Assembly (NCBI GenBank): GCA_026874595.1
Contig: CM049310.1
Coordinates: 2,292,001-2,356,000 of the forward strand
Source of the DNA: Sipunculus nudus
Lineage: Eukaryota > Annelida > Sipuncula > Golfingiida > Sipunculidae
Reading direction: 5' to 3'
Length of the DNA stretch: 64,000 nucleotides
The notes under the pieces were generated by a model. The model saw only the letters and a program-made list of their open reading frames with translations. It was not told the DNA's origin and did no database searches. Below, in pieces: positions 37,901 through 52,900 of the stretch (positions within the stretch are counted from its first letter, which is position 1; every line of letters starts with the position of its first letter). Made by a program: the position numbers and the translations under genes.

Positions 37901-40900
37901 GACCGAAGTAAAAAGCATAAAGCAGTCAAAACTGTTAACACACTACATGAACAAGAATGCTTGTACCAGCACCTGGACAGGTATACAAGCCCTTACACAA
38001 GATCTTCAATTTGACAACAGATTTCTTTTGCTAGGTGCGTACACCCAGCCAACATGATTCGCTTGATTGGTTCCCTTGCCTTGTTCATAATTAATGAAAT
38101 AGCTGGCAGAGCAGCCTGGTAGAGCAAGGTCTCCATTTCAAACCTTAGCACCGCAGGAGCTATGCTTATAGGAAGATTTTAATTACCATGAAAGTATGTA
38201 AGAAATCCAAACTATTACCCCTAGGTCTATAGTGGACTGAACCACAAGTACAAGTATATGAGAAATAGGCTGCAATCTGGGTACAGCTGATCAGATTCAT
38301 TCTGACCCCCTGACCCTTAAGTAGAGTACAAGATACTTCACTTGGTCTGGGGAGCCTGAATGAGATCAGTGTGGCCACTATCCAGCTGTTGGTGAAGATA
38401 CAGTAACCTGTTGTATATACCTGCTTCTCATAAAAGGGTACTTATTCAAGCCATAATGAAGTGCTAAGAAGCTAAACACTTACCAACACATAAGGAGTTA
38501 CCTTTTGTAAGTACCCTCCGCAATAGTCTTGCGCTTTACTTATCATGCTTTATCCAAAGACTGGTAGTAAAGTAAGTTTCTGCCTAAGAAAACCAATTAT
38601 TTCACATTGAAACAGGCCTTTTGGCCATTTTTGTTATTTAAAACTGAATTGTTGTGTTGTTTTATCTTATCTGTGGGAAAATCCTAGAGTTTTACAACAA
38701 AACCTCTTTGACTTACAGGTACAAAATCAGCAGGTTTTCCTTGAATATCAGGAACTTTATCAGCCTCTGAGTCATCAGCACCATCACCTTCAGCTTTCTT
38801 CCTATTCACGAAGGCCTCAAGAGAATCAAGGTCACGTGATCCACGGTAAGAATCCACCTGTAAAATTTGGTACAACAGTGGAATTTAGGAACATGGTCAC
38901 CTTTGGCAAAATTTTTCCCAGTGGGGTCATTTGTATAAAAAATATAATTTCAAAATCAGGTAACTGAAAAATTTGAATGAAGAGTAAATGGGATCAGCAA
39001 ATATATTAATTATCGTGAATAAGGTCAACAAGTTTAAGAACAGTAAACCCTTATGTTGACCGAGAAGAATATTTTGATACATCTAATGATACATTTAATT
39101 TCTGATAATTTAACAAAATTTAGCTAAACAGCTTTTATACAAGCAGGGTATTGATCCATAAACATGTTGGCCAAAACAAGGGTTTTCTGGGAATGTAGGG
39201 GGAGGGGTGGTAAATCATAAATCTATTTGGTTGGTTATTTTCTAGTCACAATATTCATACCATAAATATATATTGGTTATATTTATGATTATATTATTCA
39301 TTTAGTATGCATGTAAATTTTGACAAAACTGACTAAGTTCCATGGGAACACTGACAGAATGATAATTTTTGTTGATAATATTGACAGATGTTATCAAAGA
39401 TCTGAAACTATTTATGATATTATTTATTGTAAAAGTATTAATCATTTATAATATCTGTCTCTGAATTATGTACTATAATGTTACTTTTAACAATATCCTT
39501 CTTTTGCCTTTCAACATATGATGCGAAAGGCAGAGGTAATGTACCAAATGCCAATGGACCCAGTAAAATAACTGTTTACCTGTGTAAATTAGCAGCCCTA
39601 TCTACAAGGCATAGGTAATGTACCAAGTGCCAATGGACCCAGTCAAAATAACTGTTTACCTGTGTAAATTAGCAGCCCTATCTACAAGGCATAGGTAATG
39701 TACCAAGTGCCAATGGACCCAGTAAAATAACTGGTTACCTGTGTAAATTAGCAGCCCTATCTACAAGGCATAGGTAATGTACCAAGTGCCAATGGACCCA
39801 GTAAAATATCTGTTTACCTGTGTAAATTAGCAGCCCTATCTACAAGGCATAGGTAATGTAGCAAGTGCCAATGGACCCAGTAAAATAACTGTTTACCTGT
39901 GTAAATTAGCAGCCCTATCTACAAGGCATAGGTAATGTAGCAAGTGCCAATGGACCCAGTAAAAATAACTGTTTACCTGTGTAAATTAGCAGCCCTATCT
40001 ACAAGGCATAGGTAATGTAGCAAGTGCCAATGGACCCAGTAAAAATAACTGTTTACCTGTGTAAATTAGCAGCCCTATCTACAAGGCATAGGTAATGTAC
40101 CAAGTGCCAATGGACCCAGTCAAAATAACTGTTTACCTGTGTAAATTAGCAGCCCTATCTACAAGGCATAGGTTGTACCAAGTGCCAATGGACCCAGTAA
40201 AAATAACTGTTTACCTGTGTAAATTAGCAGCCCTATCTACAAGGCATAGGTAATGTACCAAGTGCCAATGGACCCAGTAAAAATAACTGTTTACCTGTGT
40301 AAATTAGCAGCCCTATCTACAAGGCATAGGTAATGTACCAAGTGCCAATGGACCCAGTAAAATAACTGTTTACCTGTGTAAATTAGCAGCCCTATCTACA
40401 AGGCATAGGTAATGTACCAAGTGCCAATGGACCCAGTAAAATAACTGTTTACCTGTGTAAATTAGCAGCCCTATCTACAAGGCATAGGTAATGTACCAAG
40501 TGCCAATGGACCCAGTAAAAGTAACTGTTTACCTGTGTAAATTAGCAGCCCTATCTACAAGGCATAGGTAATGTACCAAGTGCCAATGGACCCAGTAAAA
40601 ATAACTGTTTACTTGTGTAAATTAGCAGCCCTATCTTCAAGGCATAGGTAATGTACCAAGTGCCAATGGACCCAGTAAAAATAACTGTTTACCTGTGTAA
40701 ATTAGCAGCCCTATCTTCAAGGCATAGGTAATGTACCAAGTGCCAATGGACCCAGTAAAAATAACTGTTTACCTGTGTAAATTAGCAGCCCTATCTACAA
40801 GGCATAGGTAATGTACCAAGTGCCAATGGACCCAGTAAAAATAACTGTTTACCTGTGTAAATTAGCAGCCCTATCTACAAGGCATAGGTAATGTACCAAG

Positions 40901-43900
40901 TGCCAATAGACCCAGTAAAATAACTGTTTACCTGTGTAAATTAGCAGCCCTATCTACAAGGCATAGGTAATGTAGCAAGTGCCAATGGACCCAGTAAAAA
41001 TAACTGTTTACCTGTGTAAATTAGCAGCCCTATCTACAAGGCATAGGTAATGTAGCAAGTGCCAATGGACCCAGTAAAAATAACTGTTTACCTGTGTAAA
41101 TAAGCAGCCCTATCTACAAGGCATAGGTAATGTACCAAGTGCCAATGGACCCAGTAAAAATAACTGTTTACCTGTGTAAATTAGCAGCCCTATCTACAAG
41201 GCATAGGTAATGTACCAAGTGCCAATGGACCAAGTAAAAATAACTGTTTACCTGTGTAAATTAGCAGCCCTATCTACAGGGCATAGGTAATGTACCAAGT
41301 GCCAATGGACCAAGTAAAAATAACTGTTTACCTGTGTAAATTAGCAGCCCTATCTACAAGGTTTAATTTTTTCTGAAATAACTTCCCTTACACAATATTG
41401 CAAATTTAAAGCCTTACAAACAAAAAACCAACCACAGTACTTATCCTGATAATTGAAGAATGCCTCACCTTCTCTCCATTCTTGAAGAAGTGAAGTGTAG
41501 GGTACCCACGGATCTGGAGCTTCTTACACACGTCATCGTGTGCAGTACAATCCACCTGGTGGAGAACATGGAAATTAAAATAATACATGATATCAGAAAA
41601 TGAGAGTAAGAGTCTGTAATGGAGAAATTTTCATAGAACCAAAAACAATATTTAGCACATTCAAATATTTCCTGACAATTACCTTCAATTCACTATTTAT
41701 AAAGGGAAATTAAATCACACTTTCTGCCACACAGAGAACATATCCATCCTTGTAGTAGGAAACGTCAAATATGAACAAAATAACAGTTAAAACCAACACG
41801 AAAAAATAGTGTTATTTCCCCCCCCCCCCCCCCCCCGTTGTGTGAATATGTGGATAAAATAAAAAACATGCATTAATAGAACTATATTAAAGTGATCCAC
41901 ATGAAAACAAAAAGTTAAATAAATGAAGGAAATCTGGATCATTTATTTATACAAAAATAATTAAAAGTATAACATTACAGTGTAATTAAATACAATCTAA
42001 TAACAAATCATACCTTGGCAATAGAAACAGAGTCATCTGACGCAAACTTTTTGGCAAGATCGTCCCATGTGGGGGCGAGGCGTTGACAATGTCCACACCA
42101 AGGGGCGTAGAACTTGATGAAGTGCATGCCAGTCTGCGTGTGCGTATCAAAGTTGTCGGACCCCAGGACCACCAGACCATCAGCTGAAGGTGCAGCAGCC
42201 AGCTCCTCTTTCTGTTCCTGTAAACATATATTTTATTAATCAATTAGAATAGTACTGCACAGAGCAAATACCTCCAGTCCTCCACCAAGGCAAAGCAATC
42301 CTAATGGAACTGCCCTTTCACCAAAGTCTGCACCAGAATTAGTCTGCTCTTCTCTGGCCCATGTCTTTAGCTCTGCAAATTCTGGCTTCTGTGGTATACC
42401 GGTAGGTGAAGAGCACAGGGTTCAAACTGGGAGTTTGTGAGTTTGAATCTTAGCCGGGGAAGTGAGATTTTTCTCTGACAACCCACACCCTGGGTGAGCG
42501 CGCTGCAGGCTTACTGGGGAGACTGTGCTGCAAAGTCACATTTTATTCACACACGAGTGTGCCTTTCATGATACACACCTAGGAACCGCAGAAATGGTAC
42601 ACCAAGCCTGGTTGATAAAAGGATTATTGCGTATAAGCCCCTGACACATAGTTTGAAACCTTAAAGGAATTCTGCAGATGTACATAGTTGATAATACTGA
42701 ATGAATAAAGCATTAAAAAATGCAGGGGGTTTCCTTCAAGAAAAAAAAAAGAATTTTGTGCAACAAAATGTTGTGGAAATCAGCTGAGTAGTTTATTTCC
42801 TGCTGATAGACAAAGAAACAAACCAAAAAAACAGACACAGATGAAAACATAACCTCACTGATGGAGGCAGCAACAAGCAGAATATAAATATAAGCACCGT
42901 GAGCGTGCACAATACACCCTTGTGACCTCTGACCTCATTAAACATGCATGAAGTTTGATGAGAAGGTAATTCTGGCTAGAAACTCTATTGGTAAATGAGT
43001 TTCATGAAAATCAATAGGAGAGTTGGATAGTCTCTGACCTCATTAGTTATACATGGATTTTGCTTGAAATTAAACTTGAGTGAGATATTTCATTGATAAA
43101 ATTTTTTTTAACGAGTTTGATCAAAATCCTTCATATTCTTTATAAGTTATGGCAGCAACACCACAAAGTAGCCTAGTGACTGGTGACCTTACTAAATATA
43201 CATGGATATTGCCCATAATCAAACTTGTATGAGATAATCTGAGTTTTATGAAAATCCATCAAAGCCCAGTTAGTTATCACAGCGACACTAAAAGTTAACA
43301 GACAGATCAACAGTTGGAATACCATTGTACTCCTGTGTAAGACAGGTGTATAAAAATATACATGTGAACTGATATATTGAGAATACAGTGATACAAAGTC
43401 CTACATTGTATCAGTAATAGGGAATCCCGATCTGACACACTGACGCTGTGTTTTGATAATCTGATGGAAAGCCATGTGTGATGTTTAACATAAGTGTCTA
43501 CTTGACATAACTCTAGGGCAAGTCAAATAAAATGTCATGGATCAGTTCAGCTGCATCTGATTAAATCTGTTTGGGAAATTTTACCAAACATTGGAAAATA
43601 AGTTTACAACAGACAGTCTGGTTAGCTTTATAAAATTATATTTATAAGGAAACAGACTGGCTTGGAATCAAAGCTTTGATAAACCTTACATGTTCCTTTT
43701 TTCATCCAAAGTAAATTACTGCATTATACTAGAAGGTACCTTGAGACTGCTGAATGACCGACATTTTCTTAAGATAATGCATATGAAGGATAGTGATGGA
43801 AAAATGCATGGACCCTGAGACAGACTGACAGAGAGACAGAACACTGGTCACTACAGGGCACCTACATCATCTTCAGGTTCTGGGTTCATCTTCATTTTGA

Positions 43901-46900
43901 TCCATTCTTCAAAGTTCTCGATGGTACGAGGACCCTTGTACTTCTCGGAATCCTTGGAACCATCCTTAAACAACTTCACTCTACAAAACAAACACAGTTC
44001 TGTTTGAATAATATGTACCAGCATTCTCCACGTTTATTATTTTACACTTGACGACTAGTTTAGTCAGATTCCAAATCAACTGATGGCCCAGTACGTTAAC
44101 CCATTCTACAGTACATACAGTTTAGTGATGGGACGATGATTGATTATTATCATTGACCTGTCGGCTGGTGTAAAACAATCTGATCACTGATCTTGCAGTG
44201 TCATAATTGATGACAAGTTTTGCAAATAACTTTGTGATGAGGAAATGTGTATATGCTTTCATTTAATTCATGAAAGCAACCTCTAGAAAAGTCCATGTTT
44301 ACTAATAACTTCATCCCCAAGGTTACTACACATACATATATATATTTTACAGAATTATAACAAATAAAGACAATAATGGAATTGTATTATTGCCTCCTGG
44401 TATGCGTCCAGTCCTGTTCTAGTGCATGTGTTTGTTCACAACATAACTTAAGCAATCAATAAAGGAATCAGGGCATTTTGGGAAATGGCCAATGAACAAT
44501 CAATTAGATTTGATGTGGATCCGACACATGATCAGGATTCAAGAACATCACCAAGTTATATTTGCAAGGGTATAGTCACTTATGCAAAAATGAATCTGGA
44601 AATATGAGGCAGAACAATGAAATATGAGGCAGAACAATGATTAATGATTAAGTAAATGCATCCACACCAGGGATCCCCCTACAGCAGAGGTTTGTATTCC
44701 TTAGATAAGAGGATTTCTTATATATTTTTGTACTTGCAGTGTCAGATGAGGCCCTGTGTATTCCTTAGATAAGAGGATTTCTTATATATTTTTGTACTTG
44801 CAGTGTCAGATGAGGCCCTGTGTATTCCTTAGATAAGAGGATTTCTTATATATTTTTGTACTTGCAGTGTCAGATGAGGCCCTATGTATTCCTTAGATAA
44901 GAGGATTTCTTATATATTTTCATCCTTGCAGTGTCAGATGAGGCCCTGTGTATTCCTTAGATAAGAGGATTTCTTATATATTTTTGTACTTGCAGTGTCA
45001 GATGAGGCCCTGTGTATTCCTTAGATAAGAGGATTTCTTATATATTTTTGTACTTGCAGTGTCAGATGAGGCCCTGTGTATTCCTTAGATAAGAGGATTT
45101 CTTATATATTTTTGTACTTGCAGTGTCAGATGAGGCCCTATGTATTCCTTAGATAAGAGGATTTCTTATATATTTTCATCCTTGCAGTGTCAGATGAGGC
45201 CCTGTGTATTCCTTAGATAAGAGGATTTCTTATATATTTTTGTACTTGCAGTGTCAGATGAGGCCCTGTGTATTCCTTAGATAAGAGGATTTCTTATATA
45301 TTTTTGTACTTGCAGTGTCAGATGAGGCCCTGTGTATTCCTTAGATATGAGGATTTCTTATATATTTTCATCCTTGCAGTGTCAGATGAGGCCCTGTGTA
45401 TTCCTTAGATAAGAGGATTTCTTATATATTTTTGTACTTGCAGTGTCAGATGAGGCCCTGTGTATTCCTTAGATAAGAGGATTTCTTATATATTTTCATC
45501 CTTGCAGTGTCAGATGAGGCCCTGTGTATTCCTTAGATAAGAGGATTTCTTATATATTTTTGTACTTGCAGTGTCAGATGAGGCCCTATGTATTCCTTAA
45601 TTAAGAGGATTTCTTATATATTTTCATCCTTGCAGTGTCAGATGAGGCCCTGTGTATTCCTTAGATAAGAGGATTTCTTATATATTTTTGTACTTGCAGT
45701 GTCAGATGAGGCCCTGTGTATTCCTTAGATAAGAGGATTTCTTATATATTTTTGTACTTGCAGTGTCAGATGAGGCCCTGTGTATTCCTTAGATAAGAGG
45801 ATTTCTTATATATTTTCATCCTTGCAGTGTCAGATGAGGCCCTGTGTATTCCTTAGATAAGAGGATTTCTTATATATTTTTGTACTTGCAGTGTCAGATG
45901 AGGCCCTGTGTATTCCTTAGATAAGAGGATTTCTTATATATTTTCATCCTTGCAGTGTCAGATGATGCCCTGTGTATTCCTTAGATAAGAGGATTTCTTA
46001 TATTTTTTTGTACTTGCAGTGTCAGATGAGGCCCTGTGTATTCCTTAGATAAGAGGATTTTTTTATATATTTTCATCCTTGCAGTGTCAGATGATGCCCT
46101 GTGTATTCCTTAGATAAGAGGATTTCTTATATATTTTTGTACTTGCAGTGTCAGATGAGGTCCTGTGTATTCCTTAGATAAGAGGATTTCTTATATATTT
46201 TTGTACTTGCAGTGTCAGATGAGGCCCTGTGTATTCCTAAGATAAGAGGATTTCTTATATATTTTTGTACTTGCAGTATCAGATGAGGCCCTGTGTATTC
46301 CTTAGATAAGAGGATTTCTTATATATTTTTGTACTTGCAGTGTCAGATGAGGCCCTGTGTATTCCTTAGATAAGAGGATTTCTTATATATTTTCATCCTT
46401 GCAGTGTCAGATGAGGCCCTGTGTATTCCTTAGATAAGATGATTTCTTATATATTTTCATCCTTGCAGTGTCAGATGATGCCCTGTGTATTCCTTAGATA
46501 AGAGGATTTCTTATATATTTTTGTACTTGCAGTGTCAAATGAGACCCTGTGTATTCCTTAGATAAGAGGATTTCTTATATATTTTCATCCTTGCAGTGTC
46601 AGATGATGCCCTGTGTATTCCTTAGATAAGAGGATTTCTTATATATTTTTGTACTTGCAGTGTCAGATGAGGCCCTGTGTATTCCATAGATAAGAGGATT
46701 TCTTATATATTTTTGTACTTGCAGTGTAAGATGAGGCCCTGTGCATCAGTAAATCTCTTATACCTATGGGAAAAACAAATTTTACTGTGGAATGTGTATA
46801 CAAAAAGTTTAAATGGAAAACTTCCATTTAAATTTCTTGATGTATCCATGGGGACCTGTACTGCAGACACACAGACATATGACACAGCCCTACTCTTTTA

Positions 46901-49900
46901 AACAAGATGGTAAAACAAAAGTGTGCTACTTTTGAGGTATGCGAGTTGTAAATCACTTACGTTGGGTATCCTGTCACGCCATGCTCAGAACAAAGGGCTG
47001 TCTCCTGAGTACAGTCCACCTGTTAATTCCCAGGTATACAGTTTATTTTTATATGTGTGTGCATTATCTCCTCAACCTGTCTACACCTTTCTTATCATAT
47101 CTTACATAAATTCATTTTGAGATGAAATATACAGAGACAAAGTAAAGCTGTCAGAAAGCAAATTAATTTTAAGAGAACAGTTTTTTAAATGTTTTCTCTC
47201 ACATATATGATCAGGTAACTTCTAAGAAATAAAAGATTACAAGTTTATAAAAATATCTTCTTTACTATATTATAAAAAAATACCTGTAGATAAAACTCTG
47301 TAACATCAGATGATGAAATTATCCTATAACAAATTTATTCACATACTTGAGAATAACCAAAAACATGTATATTTATCATAGAGAATTTAAGAGAAAGAAC
47401 ATTATTTAAACTTGTAGCATTTTAAAAGTCTAAAAAAAAAACAATTTAATATTCATAAATACACATTTGTAATGTGAAATGGGTCTACAATAAATTCTTT
47501 AGATAAGCATGAACTATACAATAATTCTATTATTTGATAAATAAGGATAGTATGTCTGACCTTGGCCACCAGGAAGTCGGACTTCTCAGGATCACTGTTA
47601 TGTTTCTTGGCCAACTCGTCCCAGGTTGGAGCTAACCTCTTGCAGTGACCGCACCTACAAGACAAAATGGGTCTTCTCTCATTAAAAATGTGATTTCACA
47701 AAATTTATATTCACATGTGTGAACAGAACCTTGTTTCTTTGCTCCGTGCTCATCCATAAAGCATAACAGGTATTAATTTTTTTTTCTGAAAATAAACAAA
47801 CCAATGTGGAAATTAATTGTGTGACTGAGCTCAAACAACCTTTTGGAGGTGTGTGTGTGTCGGTGGGGGATTAATGTGAAACTGAAGTACAAAGTGAGAT
47901 TCAAAGAATTCCTCACTCCCTGTTCTCCTGAAGACAATGTTTTAGCTGATTTTGCCTTGAAGATCAAGGTCATAGTTTCATCTCTGATTTTGGTAGAAGC
48001 AATTTGTGATATGGAATTAGATAAAAATTTGCAGCATGAAATGTTATTCAGGAGCAAATCCAGAGGTGGGTCCAGAGAGGGTCTGAACCCACCCACCCCC
48101 CTTTTCAGCCACCACAACCTTTTTTAAGGGTTTCCGGCAGATTTATGTGACCTGGACTCCCTCCCCCTTTTTGACACCAGAGGATCTTTTTTTTAGGTTT
48201 TGACGTTAGTCTTCCTGGGATGCACCCTTCCTTTCCCTAAATCCTGGAACCACCCCTGTTATTGTGCTCACAGGAAATCCTACAGGCAAAGATGAGGCAA
48301 TGAATGATGAGGACAGACCCCAGGACTGAATATAATGTGTCCCCTGGAAGCATTAAACATCTCACAATATCCTGTAAAAAGAGTACCGTAAAATCTCCAC
48401 TTAAAACCGTGGTTTAATCAAGAAATTCAAAATCTTGAAATCAGGTTGATTTCCTGAAAGCACTGTGCGGTTTATACTAGAAGGGTTTCCTGAATATCTT
48501 CCTGACAGACATCGTTTTTGGGCCGGCGCGTGGGCGATAATATTTCAACTTTCGAAGGCTGTTCTTAGCATGCATGGGAGCCGTGTGTAAATGTATTATT
48601 TACGATTATTTGTTATTTATAAATTAAATATTTCTGATTAGTTTTCGTGTGATATATAACTTGTTATAAAATCTTGGTAATTGTCACCAAATAATACGTT
48701 TACAACAACCCTGCTGTTACACACAGCGGTCAACTTCGATGGGCATGGTCAAGCAAAATTGAAATAAAAGCCTACTTTAAACCCATTTGCGGCATTATTT
48801 AGCAATGATTATTTGTTTAAAACGTAAAATGAATAAAAAGCTGACATCGTAAAGAGTCACACAATGGCAGACGATCGTTTTAAAATCAAGTTTGAGTGCC
48901 GCCATGTGCTGAAACACCCCGGTATTCTGCTAAGAATATTTTGAACGGCTGTACGCGGTGGGTGGTAAATAGAACAGCCACCTATTTCGTCCCAGCGTGC
49001 CTTGCGCGAACACTGCCTTGACAAAATGGCTCTCCACACGGAAACTTTCTTCAGGAAAAAAAACTTGCTAACCCGGACTGGCCACTTTAATTTTACCTTA
49101 AAATTACTCGTTTTCAAGCGTCATGATTCCTATACGTGCGTATCTCGAAAAGGTAACTTCAGTTACTTTGATATTTAGTTGACCAGCGATGTTTTCAAAC
49201 GCACCAGCAAATTGTGACATGGAGCGATGTCAACGTACGATGTGACGAAGATAATACCGAAGTAACCGGTATGAAAATGATTTGAATCTTCCGAGTAATT
49301 CCAAGAATGGAATTTTCATCAAAAATTAAGATTTCAAAATATTACTTTTAGAATTAAAATATACAGTGACTTGAAATGGATCAGCAGAATATTTTTTCCA
49401 AAATATAATGACAAATCAGTAGCAAACAAGAATACGGCACGGAATATAAAATCTGTATAAACAGGCAGAGGTTCACCGGCCATTACGTCTTCCCAAACTT
49501 CATGCTTGAGTGACCCTGCAAAAAAGTGTTATGTGTTTCAATAAAATGCCCAAGGAATTTTTAAAGTGGACAGGAATGGCCGAGTCGCAACCTACGCGTG
49601 TTCATTTCTAGATGATTGCTTGATTGTGTCTTTAGTCAAATCATTCCGTAGCGAAAGTTGGTGCGGTTTTAAAGGGGGGTTCTTCGTATTTGAGCCCCTT
49701 GCGGTGTCTCGCCTCGAATTTCGGCGAAGTCTGGGTGCGGTTTTAATCGGAAGTGCGGTTTTAAGTGGAGATTTTACGGTACTGCAAATGGTACATAATA
49801 TGCCCATCACATATCTTGTGACCTCTGACCTCATTAAATATGCATTAATTTTGCTGAAAATATTATTCAGGTGAGAAAATGTATTGGTTGATATTCATAA

Positions 49901-52900
49901 TGAGTTTCATGAAAATCCAAGTGCTTGTTAAATCATTACTGTGCCACCAGAGTCTGGTGACCTCTGACCTCATTAAATATGCATGAATTTTACTGGAAAT
50001 TGAACTTAGGCAAAATATTATATTGATTAATTATTTTTTCAAAACCATCATATTCCTGTTTAGTGGCGCCACCACAAAGTAGTGTTGTGACATCTGTCCT
50101 TATTAGGTATGTGTGGATTATGCCCATAATCAAAGTAGTTATGGTGAGTTTCTGGAAAATCCATCAAAGCTCCCAGTAAGTGATTGCGGCAACACTAAAA
50201 TTTAACGGGAGAACAAACACACAGTCTGACTGTGGATATACCATAATACATCCCATCATGGACAGGTGTATAATAACAAGTGACCCATGGGTCATGACGC
50301 TCAGCTGACTGGGAAGAGATTCGCAAAAGGAAATTTTATTATCAAAATGGTAGTATATACCAATTCAACTGAAGCATCAAACAGATTAACCAACAGGCCA
50401 AGACTGTGTCTGTATTTATATATCTAAAAAATAGAAAAAAAATTTTAAATTTTAAAAACTAGAATACGGGTAGCCGACAAGCGACTATGTGTATCTGCCA
50501 AAATCAGAGTGGAACAGGTGAAGTGAGGCATGGATTGAGTGGCAAGGGGAAATAGAGTGAGGTATGTTGCATATTAGCATGGATAGCCTAAATGTGTATG
50601 TAGGTTGTGCCACCTACCACAAATCCAGAAAGCTGTCCAAGTTGTAAACATATGCAAAATTTTAGGCAGAAAAGTCAAACCACTACATGTATATGAGTGA
50701 TTTTAGCCGACAGCAGACAAACCGACGCTGTGAAAGTCATCTGGCCTCAATCTTGTTTCACTTTGTCAGTATGTCTATCTGTTTGTCGGCTGTTGTCAGC
50801 TATGTGTGCTTCATGTTCTTTTGTGTGATATATATGTCGTTCAACCGGCTAAACTTTTCAGCAATCGCTCTGAAAGTCACTCAATTGATCGAAAACTGAC
50901 AGTTTGTTCTGTCTGTCCCTCTGTCTGTCATTTCAACTTCCGGCAATCGTGTGACCTCTGGTCATCTTGTTTCCTGATCGGTCAAACGGTTCCCAAAAAA
51001 TGAGGGTTTATGTGTCGAAACAGAGGCAAAAATGGACGCTGGGCAGAGAGGAAAGGTTAGATGTCAAGGCAAATTGGTGAGGCACCAGTTCACATGTGAC
51101 CCAATAATTGGTGTAAGTTTCGGAAAAATCAGTCCATTAGTCTCAAACTTCGTTTTGGCGGATAAAAAAACACAGGTGGCTCCACCAGTCTGCAGAAACT
51201 AATAAAAACACTTAATGGTCAATATCCATGCAAAGAATCATGGTGATCTCTGCATTAGTTGTTCAGATACTTCAGCTTTTGTATCAAATTGTCCATTATT
51301 CTGAGGGATACTTCGGAGTCCTATAGCTTGAAGGATATGGGTAACAGAGACCTAATTTCTGGTTTCCAAGGAGATTTTTCATTGACCTCTCAGAATCCCA
51401 AGTTACAAGATTCTAGGTCCAGTGGTTACGATTTGTGCCTGGTTAACTGACGGACAGACGGACGACGGACAAAGAGTGATAGCTATAGCTCAGATGACTT
51501 TCAGTCAGCTGAGCTAAAAATTACAAACCTTGAAACAGATCAGAAAATATGAGCTGGTTGTAGTGAGATAGAGGAAAAACATTTTAATTACACAATGCAA
51601 TGTTGCTGATAATTTAATAATAATCATCACTGATGAATAATGCCCTGCACTTCCTTCCTGAAGGTGAATACTGAAAATGTAACAATTCTCCCCAGACTCT
51701 CAACAAACTGAAAATATAAAACGTTCTCAAAAAAAATTAATTTTGTATGATATTATCTTAAACAGCAACCATCCCAAGTTAAATCCCTGGTACTGGCCTG
51801 CATATGAAGGGTAAAATATATGATCAAACTGATAACAGATTAAAATGGGGATTGTAGGCATGAAAGCCTGTGGACCTCACAGCTGTGTACTGGTTTACAT
51901 CTCTATGTATTGCTCCATGAGGATAAATAAAGAAGATCTCATTGATTGAGTCAGCAGCTGTGTAATATCACAGAGAACAGCTGTTTTAAAGTCAATATAT
52001 TCAAATGCGATATTTCAAACCCTGTTTCTGGAGAGTAAAAGCCACGTGTACAACAGTACACACACTAACCACTGAGCCAACTCCAGGATGTCCTCAAACT
52101 GAATAAACACATGGTAAATAGAAAGTGACAACCTATCAATTGAATTGTTACAGTAGTTCAAAACAGCACCTGAATATTTCATTTGGTTCTACTTCATAAT
52201 TAATACCTAGTATGTTAACTGGGAGTTGGGAGTAGGGAGTTGGTGTTATTTTAGAGCTGAATTTCCAATCAACTGCTTAACCCATATATAATAAGTATGA
52301 AATTTGAAAATCTATACAGGTTCACCAGCCTGGCATAGCATACACTGCCATGGAGTATACATAGAAATACAAGTATTCGGATAAACAGCATAAACTTATC
52401 AATGTCTCCATGTATAATGCTTTTCGTTGGCTGCAACAATACTCATTTATGATACACTGTAATACATATTTAATGAGGTTCTGGTCCAAAGGACCTGTCG
52501 TGTATGGTGTTAAATTTTCATGAGAAAACAGAACGTCATCTTATATGTGCTTCCTGTATATTCATAAATTCCTAACAGTGCTTGCATTTCCAGGGAAACA
52601 CTTCATTGGCTGCACTCCCCAAAATGAGTATTTCAAGTTATATCCTTGTCATGTAATATCAAACATATTTTAAAACTGCAAATATATAGTGTAAAAAAAT
52701 TCATATTATTGAGGACATATGAAGATAAAGGTTGTTTTTGAAGATTTTATTTATTTTTGCAGTTTAAAAATAAAACCTTAAACATCCTTTATCTCCATAT
52801 GTCCTTGATAATAACAATTTACATACACTATCTGTTTGAGAGCAATTTTAAAACATAACTATATATAAATAAGTATTGTCTAAAATTAGACTATTTTATA

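Noticed and set aside
32466-46744. Possible CRISPR array in the regular 48-, 64- and 80-bp repeats
   Set aside because: Units are head-to-tail without unique spacers, in a eukaryotic intron context; they are minisatellites.
39533-46744. Unit lengths 48, 64 and 80 bp are all multiples of 16
   Set aside because: The 80-bp unit varies between 79 and 81 bp, and no shared sub-unit was seen; treated as coincidence.
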